This document shows, one piece after another, positions 26,613-35,089 of a DNA stretch of 64,000 nt. Below the pieces are notes generated by a model. That model saw nothing but the letters and a program-made list of their open reading frames with translations. It made no database searches and was not told the DNA's origin. This DNA is from Poriferisodalis sp965215815. Lineage in GTDB: Bacteria; Actinomycetota; Acidimicrobiia; Acidimicrobiales; Poriferisodalaceae. Within the stretch, counting starts at the first letter, position 1. Every line of letters starts with the position of its first letter. Both the position numbers and the translations under genes were made by a program. The stretch covers positions 62,001-126,000 of the forward strand of contig NZ_CBDCEO010000012.1 of assembly GCF_965215815.1 (NCBI RefSeq), read 5' to 3'.

Positions 26613-27179
26613 ATGCACTTGCCACGACCGACCGCCGCACGCCTCGAACCGATCCCGAAGGTGGCTGCACGCGCCCGTGAGGTCATGGAGACCTCGTTCG
26701 CAAACGCCGTCAATGTCATTGCGACCATTGCGCACAGCCGCCCGATCTCCAAGGCGTTCGGCGAATTCGCCCAAACCATCCTGTTCAAGGGCGACCTGTC
26801 CCGGCGTGATGTGGAGATTGCCGTGCTGCGGATGGGCTGGAACTGCCAGTCCGTCTACGAGTTCGGCCAGCACACGTTGATCGCCCGAGCCGAAGTCATG
26901 ACCGAGGAGGAGATCTATCTCGTCACCCGGCCGATTGCTGAGGGCAACTGGACGCCAGCCGAAGCGGCTGTCCTGCAAGTGGTGGATGACCTGTACTCCG
27001 ACGACTGTGTCTCTGACGCCACCTGGGCCGAGGCGGCCTCGCACTTCAGCGAAGCCGAAATGGTGCACCTCGTCGCCGCAGCTGGCTGCTACCGGATGGT
27101 GAGCGGGTTGCTCAACAGCACCGGCGTGCAGCGCGACGAAGGCGTCCCCGACTGGCCCACCGCCCCGACGCCCTCCTAA
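26613..27179 (+). CDS. Carboxymuconolactone decarboxylase-family protein
   Basis: 188 residues. The helical CMD fold is seen in FKGDLSRRDVEIAVLRMGWNCQSVYEFGQHTLIARAEVMTEEEI, where a single Cys and a downstream His (CQSVYEFGQH) replace the CxxCxxxH of AhpD. Such single-Cys members are hydrolases or decarboxylases rather than peroxidases. The C-terminal segment ASHFSEAEMVHLVAAAGCYRMVSGLLN is conserved in the family. The ATG at 26613 begins where homology begins. Its neighbour on the other strand is an AhpD-like gene, sharing a 130-bp divergent control region. Substrate unknown. Confidence 0.78.
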   Translation: MHLPRPTAARLEPIPKVAARAREVMETSFANAVNVIATIAHSRPISKAFGEFAQTILFKGDLSRRDVEIAVLRMGWNCQSVYEFGQHTLIARAEVMTEEEIYLVTRPIAEGNWTPAEAAVLQVVDDLYSDDCVSDATWAEAASHFSEAEMVHLVAAAGCYRMVSGLLNSTGVQRDEGVPDWPTAPTPS

Positions 27180-27205
27180 GGCGGGAGTGCGATAAGCAAG
27201 CCCCC

Positions 27206-30200
27206 ATGCGAGCCATGAGACGTCTCTCGGCTGTTGCTGCCGCGCTGCTTGCACTGAGCGTCGGCGCCGCAGCTCTCGCGCCAGTCGCAGCGGCCGCCGT
27301 CGACGCCGATCTCGCAGAAGTCAGCCTCACCCGCTACGGGGGAACCGACCGGTACGCCACATCGCTGCTGGTCGCCGAGGCCGTTGCCACCGATGCGGGC
27401 GGCAGTCTCGACGCGGTTGTGCTGGTGTCAGGGCTGAGCTGGCACGAGGCAGTCGTTGCAGCGTCGGTCGCCGGTCATCTCGGCGCGCCCGTGCTCATGA
27501 CGCCGCCCACCGAAGTTCGAGCTGATGCGCTGGAGTTCCTGCAGCGCATCGGGGCCTCGGATGTGCTTCTCGTGAGTGCCGGGGAGGACGCCCAGTCGCG
27601 CTCAATCTCACCGTCCGTCGCATCGGCGCTCGAATCGGCTGGACTCGAAGTCGAGTGGGTCGGCGGTGCAGACCAGTACGAAACGGGGGTCGCTGTGGCG
27701 CGTCGCACTGGTAGCCCCGGCACGCTCGGCGACTTCGGAACGACAGCGATCGTGGCGAGCGGAGAAGTCTTCGCCGATGCGCTCGTAGCGGGGCCGCTGG
27801 CTGCTCACGGCAAGCACCCGGTGCTGTTGAGCCCGCATGCACGTCTCGATGAAGGCGTTGAGGCGTACTTGGAAGAGTCGGGCATCCGCCATGTCGTGCT
27901 GATGGGCGGGACTGCTGCGCTGTCACCGGCCGTGGAGAACTCCATCAGTGGACTGGGTATCGCCGTCAGCCGCATGGCAGGAGCCACTCGATACGACACA
28001 GCCACCATGACGGCGAGTTTCATGCGTGACCACTCCGCCAGCACCTGCTTCAGCGGTGCTGAGGTTGGCGTAGCCCGCGCGCGGGTGCCGTTCGACTCGT
28101 TCAGTGCGGCGCCGCTGCTGGCCCGACGTTGCGCGCCGCTGGTGCTGAGCGATCCAGGAGCCATTCCGTCCGAGACAGCAACGTTTCTGGACACGGCTCG
28201 TCAAGCTGACGGTGTCACCGAACTGCGCCTGACGGTATTCGGCGGTGATGCAGCCGTCTCCCAAGCGGCGATCGAGTCGTACCTCGCTGGCGAGACGACC
28301 GGAGAGACCGACGAGACCGAGACGACCGACGAACCAAACCGAGAGCCGACCGTGTTGCCAGCCGGCACGTGCGGTGGCTCCAGCAGCGGCCAAGACGTGC
28401 GGATCGCCGGGCCCACATCGAGCACCGGTGCGCCGAGTTGGTCACCGGACTGCACATACATCGCGTTCCAAGAACAGGGCGCGCTGTGGGCGGCGCGCCC
28501 TGACGGCAGTGGGAAGCGCCGAGTGCTCGCAGCGCCAGGCGGAGGCGCCTTCATCGATGAACCGGCATGGTCTCCCGACGGGAAAAAGATTGCGTACTCG
28601 CGCCCGAACTTCTTCACCGAACCATGGACCTCGTACATCTTCGTGGTGAATGTCAATGGGAGCGGCAATACCCAGTTGACCAATGGCGAGGTGTTCGACG
28701 AATCGCCGTCGTGGTCGCCTGACGGGAGCCGGATCGTCTTCAGTCGAGAGACCGGACGTGAGGTCTTGGAGTCAGGCGGGATTCTCAGCGGATCACGGTC
28801 GATCGTGACCATGGATGCGGGCACGGGCCGGAACCAGACAGCCCTCGCGAGCGGCCGCTTCTACTCGCCCCGGTGGTCGCCTGAGGGAACGCGCATCGCC
28901 TACGTGAAGTCCGACCAACTCGGCGTCGTGGACATCGACGGAACCAACGCCCGCATCCTGACGGGCGGTGCGCACAACGCAGGCTTGGCATGGTCGCCGG
29001 ATGGCACCCAGATTGCGTATGTGAGCGGCGATAACCGTGAGTCCGACATTCGCATCATTGAGGTCGACGGGATTCGCTCATTCCAGCTGACGAACGTGCC
29101 AGGACCCGAAGTGGAGCCGGCCTGGTCACCAGACGGCGAGCGCATTGCGTATGGAACGTTCAACCACGAGGGAAATCGACTCGTTGACATGGAGATCCGC
29201 GTCACCGGTGTGAGCGGCGCGCCGGTCGGCGTCTCTCAGACATGCATGCCTCCGGGCCCGACGTCGCTCACGACTGCAGGTTTCCCGCTGCCTGCGTGGG
29301 CGCCACCGGCAGTCGGATCGTTGCGCATTGCCGTTCTCTTCGCCGACTTCCCCGATTTCCAGGCGAACCACAGCACCGAGGAGGAGGCCGAAGGGGGTTT
29401 GCCGTTCATGACGCGCTATCTCGAAGTGGTCAGCTACGGCCAGCTTGACATCACGACAACGGTGCGACATGGCTGGCTGCGATTGGCCCATCCACGTGGC
29501 GACTACATCACCGAAGTGCCCCCGAATGAGCACGGCGAAGCGCGTGACGTCGAGACGCGAGACCTCTTCGGCGAGATCGTCGCCGCGGCAGATCCGGGAT
29601 TTGACTTCGCCGGATCCGACGTCGTCCTCATCGTGTTCCCGAGCAGCCACTTCGGCGGCGGTCTGGCGGGCAGCAGCCATACGGCCGACGGCACCGAGAT
29701 GCAGCTGGCAGTGGCCAACGTCTTTCGAACGGGCCTCGAGTCGGGGCCGCGCCCTTGGGGATCGACCGGGACTCATGAGATCGGTCACACGCTCGGCCTG
29801 ACCGATCTCTACCCCTACGACAACGAGCATCAACGCTCGGACATTGCGAGCGACAGGGTCTGGGTGCGCACCGTCTTCGGCCGCATGAACCTCGTTTCGT
29901 ACTTCGAAGCCTCGGCAACTGATCCCCGGCTCGAAGAAGCACATCGAAATGCCGACGGCACGACATCTCGGTTGTATGGATCGCCGCTGATCTTTGAAGA
30001 GATGTTGGCGTGGAGCCGATGGCAGCTGGGCTGGCTCGACGACGAGGAGGTGCTCTGCGTCACTGAGCCGTCCGCCACAGTCGAGCTTGACCCCGTCGCT
30101 GCTCCCCGCGGCGGCACGGTCATGGCCGTCGTTCCCTTGACGTCCAATCAGGTGCTGGTGGTGGAGAGCCGTCGCCGGCTCGGGTTCGACGCCGTCCAGC

Positions 30201-30454
30201 CCTACACGGACCCTGCCGGCACGCGCATCACCCCAGCGGGCCTTCCCGCCGAAGGCGTGCTCGTCTACACCGTCGACGCCTCATTGGGAGCAGGCGACTT
30301 GCCGATCAAGGTCGCGGGGGACAGCGGCAATGGCACCGTCGACGAGTTCCCGCTGCTGGAAAACGGCGACTCCGTCACTGTTCGCGGGTACACCGTGTCC
30401 GTCACCGCGGATACGGGACGCATACACACGGTCAGCATCCGCAGAGCGAGCTGA
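27206..30454 (+). CDS. Secreted CWB2 / beta-propeller / M6-type metalloprotease fusion
   Basis: 1082 residues. A signal peptide ends around AAAA at ~33. Residues ~40-355 carry three cell-wall-binding repeat 2 modules (TRYGGTDRYATSLLVAEAVA, AIVASGEVFADALVAGPLAA, VLMGGTAAL). Residues ~390-690 hold about six PD40/TolB propeller blades (WSPDGKKIAYS type). Then comes a metalloprotease-like domain (IAVLFADFPDF) with the zinc motif H857-E858-xx-H861 in HEIGHTLGLTDLY, typical of M6 peptidases. It should be exported, bind the wall through CWB2 and cut extracellular protein. In-frame ATGs at 27206 and 27215 both fit; no clear ribosome-binding site. Confidence 0.85.
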   Translation: MRAMRRLSAVAAALLALSVGAAALAPVAAAAVDADLAEVSLTRYGGTDRYATSLLVAEAVATDAGGSLDAVVLVSGLSWHEAVVAASVAGHLGAPVLMTPPTEVRADALEFLQRIGASDVLLVSAGEDAQSRSISPSVASALESAGLEVEWVGGADQYETGVAVARRTGSPGTLGDFGTTAIVASGEVFADALVAGPLAAHGKHPVLLSPHARLDEGVEAYLEESGIRHVVLMGGTAALSPAVENSISGLGIAVSRMAGATRYDTATMTASFMRDHSASTCFSGAEVGVARARVPFDSFSAAPLLARRCAPLVLSDPGAIPSETATFLDTARQADGVTELRLTVFGGDAAVSQAAIESYLAGETTGETDETETTDEPNREPTVLPAGTCGGSSSGQDVRIAGPTSSTGAPSWSPDCTYIAFQEQGALWAARPDGSGKRRVLAAPGGGAFIDEPAWSPDGKKIAYSRPNFFTEPWTSYIFVVNVNGSGNTQLTNGEVFDESPSWSPDGSRIVFSRETGREVLESGGILSGSRSIVTMDAGTGRNQTALASGRFYSPRWSPEGTRIAYVKSDQLGVVDIDGTNARILTGGAHNAGLAWSPDGTQIAYVSGDNRESDIRIIEVDGIRSFQLTNVPGPEVEPAWSPDGERIAYGTFNHEGNRLVDMEIRVTGVSGAPVGVSQTCMPPGPTSLTTAGFPLPAWAPPAVGSLRIAVLFADFPDFQANHSTEEEAEGGLPFMTRYLEVVSYGQLDITTTVRHGWLRLAHPRGDYITEVPPNEHGEARDVETRDLFGEIVAAADPGFDFAGSDVVLIVFPSSHFGGGLAGSSHTADGTEMQLAVANVFRTGLESGPRPWGSTGTHEIGHTLGLTDLYPYDNEHQRSDIASDRVWVRTVFGRMNLVSYFEASATDPRLEEAHRNADGTTSRLYGSPLIFEEMLAWSRWQLGWLDDEEVLCVTEPSATVELDPVAAPRGGTVMAVVPLTSNQVLVVESRRRLGFDAVQPYTDPAGTRITPAGLPAEGVLVYTVDASLGAGDLPIKVAGDSGNGTVDEFPLLENGDSVTVRGYTVSVTADTGRIHTVSIRRAS

Positions 30455-30563
30455 ACGGGTGGGCGCGACGTGAGGGCGAGCCGCTGACTCACTGATTGCG
30501 CCCTATCGGCCTATCCGGCGAACCCGTCAGTGCAGGCGCCGGAGTGCTCCGGCGGAAGAGTGG

Positions 30564-30602
30564 TACGCCCCCTCTGGGACTTGAACACAGAACCTGCGGA
30601 CT
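30564..30602 (-). pseudogene. 3' fragment of a tRNA-Lys gene
   Basis: The plus strand reads tacgcccc-ct-ctgggacttgaac and on to aacctgcgga, matching the acceptor 3' strand, T-arm and anticodon-arm edge of the intact tRNA-Lys gene at 41417-41490, with a 2-base insertion and one or two changes. The 5' half of the tRNA is missing. A tRNA 3' end in isolation is what an integration attachment site or its scar looks like. Confidence 0.7.
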
Positions 30603-30604
30603 AT

Positions 30605-30667
30605 TCGACGGCAATCGTGGCGAGCGGCGAGGTGTTCGCTGGTGCGCTCATTGCGGGCCAGGAGTGA
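30605..30667 (+). pseudogene. Fragment of a CWB2 repeat gene
   Basis: Directly after the tRNA fragment the plus strand encodes STAIVASGEVFAGALIAGQE and a stop. It matches TAIVASGEVFADALVAG of the large protease gene (DNA around 27743-27795) in protein and DNA. It has no start and overlaps the end of the convergent FG-GAP gene. The piece probably derives from a copy of the upstream gene or a relative. Confidence 0.7.
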
Positions 30668-32957
30668 ATCTGGGTTGATCTGGCGGCCCAGCTCCGCAAA
30701 CATCAACGTGAAGTATCTGTCCGGCGGCGACGTCTTCGATGACGTATTCGCCGCACCCTGGCATGAGGATGGACAGTCGTCCGATGACCTCGGCATCGCC
30801 AAGGCCGAGATGGACTCGTGGGTCCTCGCTTGAGAGCCAGCTACTGCCCGCAACAGCACTTCGCTCCAATACGAGACCGTTGGCCAATTCTGCACGAACA
30901 CGCATCCCCGGCACAGGAGTGCCGGCATCGACGATGAGCCAGTTGCCGCTGTCCCTGAGGTTGGACAGCAGCACCAGCGGCTGACCGATGGCGCTGATCG
31001 CCGCGTCGAGGTCTCCGTCGTTGTCGTAGTCCGCGAGTGCGACAGCCCGACCGTTCATGGACCGGACGGCGTCCAGACCGACGCGGGCGGTTGCGTCGAT
31101 GAAGCGGGGCTCGGAGGTATTGCCAATATTCTCGAGGTAGGTCAGAGCTTCTCCGGCCGCGGCGAGATCCTGGATCGGGATATCGCCGCTGGCCAGCAGG
31201 AGGTCGCGATCGCCGTCGAGATCGATGTCGCCGAACGAGACGCCCCAGCCGGTCAATTCGAGGCCGACATCGCTAACAGTCGGAAGGCCGCGCTCTCGGA
31301 ACGCACGCAGGCCCGCGCTCGTGAGTGCGGCGTGCCCTTGTCCTTTGAGGTTGGTGACGACGATGTCAGGTCGTTCGTCTGCGGTCACGTCCCGAGCTGC
31401 GATTCCCATGCCGCTCCCGCGATCGTTCGCTCCACTGGCTGCGCTGATGTCGCGAAACAGCCGATCCTGTCGCCCGTCGGGAGATTCGTTGAGGTAAAGA
31501 CGGTTCGGTTGCGTGTCGTTGGCGGCGAGTAGATCGAGGTCGCCGTCGCCGTCGATGTCGATGAGCGAAACGCCCAGGCCATAATCCGGGCCGGAGGCCT
31601 CGAACCCGGCATCGACGGCCTCGAAAATGACTCGACCTAGCTCCGATGGACCTCTGTTCATGAGAACGAGCCCCGCGACCGGTTCGACAGTGTTGGGAAA
31701 CCCGGTCGAAGCGTTCGGCCGGGCCCGGTTGAGATCGGCGTAGCCGGCCACGACCAAGTCGACGAAGCCGTTGCCGTCGATGTCACCCGCGGCGACTCCG
31801 GTATGCCACCCGTAGGCATCGACTCCCGCCAGCGATGCGCCTTCGACGAAGCCGGTCCCAGCCTGGTTCCAAAGCAGGAGATTGCTGCGTGCTGTTGTCA
31901 CGTAGAGGTCGGTCCAGCCATCTCGGTCGAAGTCCGCGGCGACGCATCCGTTAGCTCGAGCTTCGTGACCAGCGTCCCACTCCTCGGTACGTTCCTCGAA
32001 ACGGCCGCCGAGATTGGCGAAGATTCGTGTAGTGGGAAGTCCGCCTGCCGCGCTCCACAGGCCCCACTCACCATCGGACCAGGTGTCGGTGACGAACAGG
32101 TCTAGCCATCCGTCGCCGTCGACATCGAGCCAGCAGAGACCGCCTCCCATCATGGCAACAGGGTCCATGGTGACGTCCCATCGAAACGCCGAGTGGGTCA
32201 CGGAGAGCCCGACGTCCGAGGCGACATCGACGAGCAACGCGCCGCGGATCACATCAGCCGGCGCGTCGTGTTGCGCATTTCGACTTGCCGTCGCGGCAGC
32301 GTTTGATGTGCCGACGGCGACGGCCATGATCAAGGGCACAGTGAAACAAGCAGCCAGCGCTCCAGGCAATATCGTTTTGGGGCGTGCCCAGGATGCGCCG
32401 GCACGGCTCCTCATCCGCAGCGATACCAAGGCGACGACGCAGAGTGCCGTGGCCGCGAGGTTGATAGATCCGTGCCACCAAACGCGGTAGGTGCTCAGAC
32501 GGGTTCCGTCCAGCGCGCCGAAGGTCGTTGAGAGGCCGACGGCGTGACCGGTTGTGAGAATCGTGATCGTCAGAGCGATGTGTTCGATGACATGCAAACT
32601 CTGAACGGCCACGGCCGCCCGCGCCCAGCGTCGTGCCCGCCCCTGGGTGCTCGGCTTCGTGTGTTGCCACAGCAGGATCACGCCAATGAGAAAGACAAGG
32701 TTGCCGATCAAGTGCAGGTATTCCATGCCGTGGGCCATCGCCAAACTTGACTCGGCGTTGCGGTCGAGGCGAACGCCGCCAAGCCAACGCGAGATATCCG
32801 TCGCCCAATTCGACATCCACGGTGGCCGGCCCGGGTAGCGAATCCACATGGCCATCTGGGCGATGTGCTCGCTCACATGTATGGATTGCACAAGGAGCGC
32901 CGTCGAAATCAGCGCCAGCAGGACGTTGCCTCCGAGCGGGAGTCGTCCGCGTTCCAC
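30648..32957 (-). CDS. Membrane-anchored FG-GAP/VCBS and ASPIC/UnbV protein
   Basis: 769 residues. The first ~225 residues hold about five to six hydrophobic segments with conserved-looking histidines (SIHVSEHIAQMAMW, LHLIGNLVFLIGVILLW, SLHVIEHIAL). The rest lies outside the membrane: at least six calcium-binding FG-GAP repeats (LDVDGDGWLDLFV, ADFDRDGWTDLYV, GDIDGNGFVDLVV, IDIDGDGDLDLL, GDIDLDGDRDLLL, ADYDNDGDLDAAI), then an ASPIC/UnbV domain (NWLIVDAG... VHLGLGDAEVI). The GTG start is 15 bp after the permease stop, so it can be the last gene of the sugar-transporter operon. It may be a surface glycan-binding partner; this is inference. Its end runs over the tRNA/CWB2 scar. Confidence 0.83.
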   Translation of the reverse strand: MERGRLPLGGNVLLALISTALLVQSIHVSEHIAQMAMWIRYPGRPPWMSNWATDISRWLGGVRLDRNAESSLAMAHGMEYLHLIGNLVFLIGVILLWQHTKPSTQGRARRWARAAVAVQSLHVIEHIALTITILTTGHAVGLSTTFGALDGTRLSTYRVWWHGSINLAATALCVVALVSLRMRSRAGASWARPKTILPGALAACFTVPLIMAVAVGTSNAAATASRNAQHDAPADVIRGALLVDVASDVGLSVTHSAFRWDVTMDPVAMMGGGLCWLDVDGDGWLDLFVTDTWSDGEWGLWSAAGGLPTTRIFANLGGRFEERTEEWDAGHEARANGCVAADFDRDGWTDLYVTTARSNLLLWNQAGTGFVEGASLAGVDAYGWHTGVAAGDIDGNGFVDLVVAGYADLNRARPNASTGFPNTVEPVAGLVLMNRGPSELGRVIFEAVDAGFEASGPDYGLGVSLIDIDGDGDLDLLAANDTQPNRLYLNESPDGRQDRLFRDISAASGANDRGSGMGIAARDVTADERPDIVVTNLKGQGHAALTSAGLRAFRERGLPTVSDVGLELTGWGVSFGDIDLDGDRDLLLASGDIPIQDLAAAGEALTYLENIGNTSEPRFIDATARVGLDAVRSMNGRAVALADYDNDGDLDAAISAIGQPLVLLSNLRDSGNWLIVDAGTPVPGMRVRAELANGLVLERSAVAGSSWLSSEDPRVHLGLGDAEVIGRLSILMPGCGEYVIEDVAAGQILHVDVCGAGPPDQPRFTPGPQ

Positions 32958-32972
32958 GGAGTGCTCGCTAAG

Positions 32973-34217
32973 TCAGGCCCGGCCCGAGGATTGTCGAGCT
33001 CGTCTGGTCACCGTATCGATAGTGACTGCGAGGAGCAGGATGCAGCCCGTGACGATGAACTTGCGATCCGAGGGCCAACCGAGGAGGCCCATCCCGCTCT
33101 CGACCGCAGCGATCACCAGCGCGCCCTGAATGGCACTGGTGACCCTGCCGCGACCACCGAACAGGCTGGTGCCGCCGATCACCGCGGCCGCAATGGCGTT
33201 CAGCAGCAGGTTCGGTCCAACCGCGTTGTCGGCTGACCGCAGCCGCGACGCAAGCACCAAGCCACCGAACGCGGCCATGAACGACGAGATCATGAAGCAT
33301 GAGATCTTGATTCGGTTGACGTTGATGCCGGCGCGACGCGCAGCTTCGGCGTTCCCACCCACCGCGTAGATGTGGCGTCCGAAGCGGGTCCGTTCGGTGA
33401 TTCCGAGCAGCGTGACGGCCGAGACGCCCAGGATCACGCCGATGAGGGGGAATCCACGGTTGTTGTTGGTCACAACTACCGCACCACACGCGGTAACGGC
33501 AACGACGCCTACCTTGCCGATGAAGGACGCAATCGATTGTGCCGCCAGCCCCTGGGTCAGGATCGCCCGATCAGACAGGTACTTCGATGTCGCGTAGCCG
33601 GCGACAGCCACTATTGCGAGAACCCATCCGACCCCATCGCTGAGGAAGGTGTTCGCAATGTCGATGACGTTTTGGTCCTGGATCCGGATCAATCCCTGCG
33701 AACCGGCCATTGCGAGGATCGCGCCCGTGCCAATGAACAGCGTCGCGAGGGTCACGATCAGCGATGGGACACCCAGCTTCGCGACGAACCAGCCATGAGT
33801 CGCCCCCACAAGCAGCGCTACAGCGGCGGCGACCGCGCACGCGACGAGCCAGTTGACCTCGTTGCCATCGGGAATGAGCAGTCGAGCGATGATGATGCCG
33901 CCGACGCCCGACATGACCCCAACTGAGAGATCGATCTCACCGATCAGCAGGACAAAGACGATTCCGAGCGAGATCATTGCGATGGGCGCCATCTGCACGA
34001 TCAGGTTGGTCAGGTTCTGTGACGACAGGAACTTGTCGTTTTGCACTTGGAAGATGACGGCGACCACAGCGAGGCCAAGGACAACTGGAAGAGATCCGAT
34101 TTCCCCAACCCGGACGTTGTTGAGCCATTGTTGCCAACCGTCTGACAGGCTCAGCCGGTGCCCGACGGGGGCGCCGTTCGCCGGCTCGGACGGGGACGCC
34201 TCTGTTGCGGCGCTCAT
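32973..34217 (-). CDS. Sugar ABC transporter permease (XylH/RbsC type)
   Basis: 414 residues with about ten or more transmembrane segments. BPD_transp_2 family words are SSQNLTNLIVQMAPIAMISLGIVFVLLIGEIDLSVG, TERTRFGRHIYAVGGNAEAARRAGINVNRIK (the ATPase-contact EAA-like loop) and AVIGGTSLFGGRGR. The length and the insertion before TERTRFGR resemble the xylose permease XylH rather than the shorter RbsC. The ATG overlaps the stop of the ATPase gene by four bases (ATGA). It would form a homodimer in the membrane that takes sugar from the binding lipoprotein. The sugar itself cannot be read. Confidence 0.9.
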   Translation of the reverse strand: MSAATEASPSEPANGAPVGHRLSLSDGWQQWLNNVRVGEIGSLPVVLGLAVVAVIFQVQNDKFLSSQNLTNLIVQMAPIAMISLGIVFVLLIGEIDLSVGVMSGVGGIIIARLLIPDGNEVNWLVACAVAAAVALLVGATHGWFVAKLGVPSLIVTLATLFIGTGAILAMAGSQGLIRIQDQNVIDIANTFLSDGVGWVLAIVAVAGYATSKYLSDRAILTQGLAAQSIASFIGKVGVVAVTACGAVVVTNNNRGFPLIGVILGVSAVTLLGITERTRFGRHIYAVGGNAEAARRAGINVNRIKISCFMISSFMAAFGGLVLASRLRSADNAVGPNLLLNAIAAAVIGGTSLFGGRGRVTSAIQGALVIAAVESGMGLLGWPSDRKFIVTGCILLLAVTIDTVTRRARQSSGRA

Positions 34218-35011
34218 GATGGGGCCACCTTCGCCTTGGGATCAGCGGCTTCTCGGCCAGGCACCCTGCTGATCTGTCCGGCCGTGATCGCTTCGACAAT
34301 CTCCTGTTGGGTGGTCTCGTGGCGCTCATAGACGCCGACACTCTGGCCGAGCCGCAAGACCAAGAAGCGGTCGGCGATCTCGAAGAGATCATGGAGATTG
34401 TGGGAGATGACGATCACACCGAGTCCTCGATCAGCGAGTCGCTTAACGAGATCGAGCACCTGGCGAGTCTGGGCAACACCCAATGCTGCCGTCGGTTCAT
34501 CAAGGATGACCGCTCTGGAGTTCCACATCACCGCTTTTGCGACCGCGACCGACTGGCGCTGGCCGCCCGATAGCCGGGCAACTGACTGGTTCACCGACTG
34601 GAGCGATGTGACGGCCAAGCTCCGCAACGTTTCCGCAGCCTGTCGTTGCATGGAGGCCTCGGCCATCAACTTGGCCTTGTTGCGCTCTTCGCGTCCAAGA
34701 AACATGTTGTTCGTCACGGTGAGGTTGTCGCACAACGCGAGGTCCTGGTAGACGACCTCAACACCGAGCGCTGATGTGTCCTTGGGTCCGTGGATCGTGA
34801 CCGGCTTGCCCTCAAAGCGGAACTCGCCCGCATCGATGCGATGGTTCCCGGCGATCGACTTGATCAGCGTGGACTTCCCAGCTCCATTGTCACCCACAAG
34901 GGCCAAGACCTCGCCGGTGTACAGCGTCAGGTCGACCTCTAACAGAGCCAGCACCGATCCGAATCGCTTCGTGATTCCAATCGCTTCGAGCAGCGGCGTG
35001 GCGTTCTGCAC
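34214..35011 (-). CDS. Sugar ABC transporter ATP-binding protein, single domain
   Basis: 265 residues with one complete nucleotide-binding domain: Walker A GDNGAGKST, signature LSGGQRQ, Walker B VILDEP and H-loop VISHNLHDLFE. Most sugar importers of this class (RbsA, XylG, MglA) use a ~500-residue protein with two fused domains, so a single domain means it must pair with itself or with another domain; the ATPase part of the kinase fusion at 38102-40438 is its closest relative here (VVYQDLALCDNLTVTNNMFLGRE against VVWQDLALCENLDVTANLFLGRE). It follows the binding-protein gene by 78 bp and overlaps the permease gene. Confidence 0.9.
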   Translation of the reverse strand: MQNATPLLEAIGITKRFGSVLALLEVDLTLYTGEVLALVGDNGAGKSTLIKSIAGNHRIDAGEFRFEGKPVTIHGPKDTSALGVEVVYQDLALCDNLTVTNNMFLGREERNKAKLMAEASMQRQAAETLRSLAVTSLQSVNQSVARLSGGQRQSVAVAKAVMWNSRAVILDEPTAALGVAQTRQVLDLVKRLADRGLGVIVISHNLHDLFEIADRFLVLRLGQSVGVYERHETTQQEIVEAITAGQISRVPGREAADPKAKVAPS

Positions 35012-35089
35012 CTTGAGTTTCCCTCTCAGAGCGAGTGGGATCCAGACACGGCTTTGGAAGGGTACTCCGTGCCCGGATCACGCTCGTGC

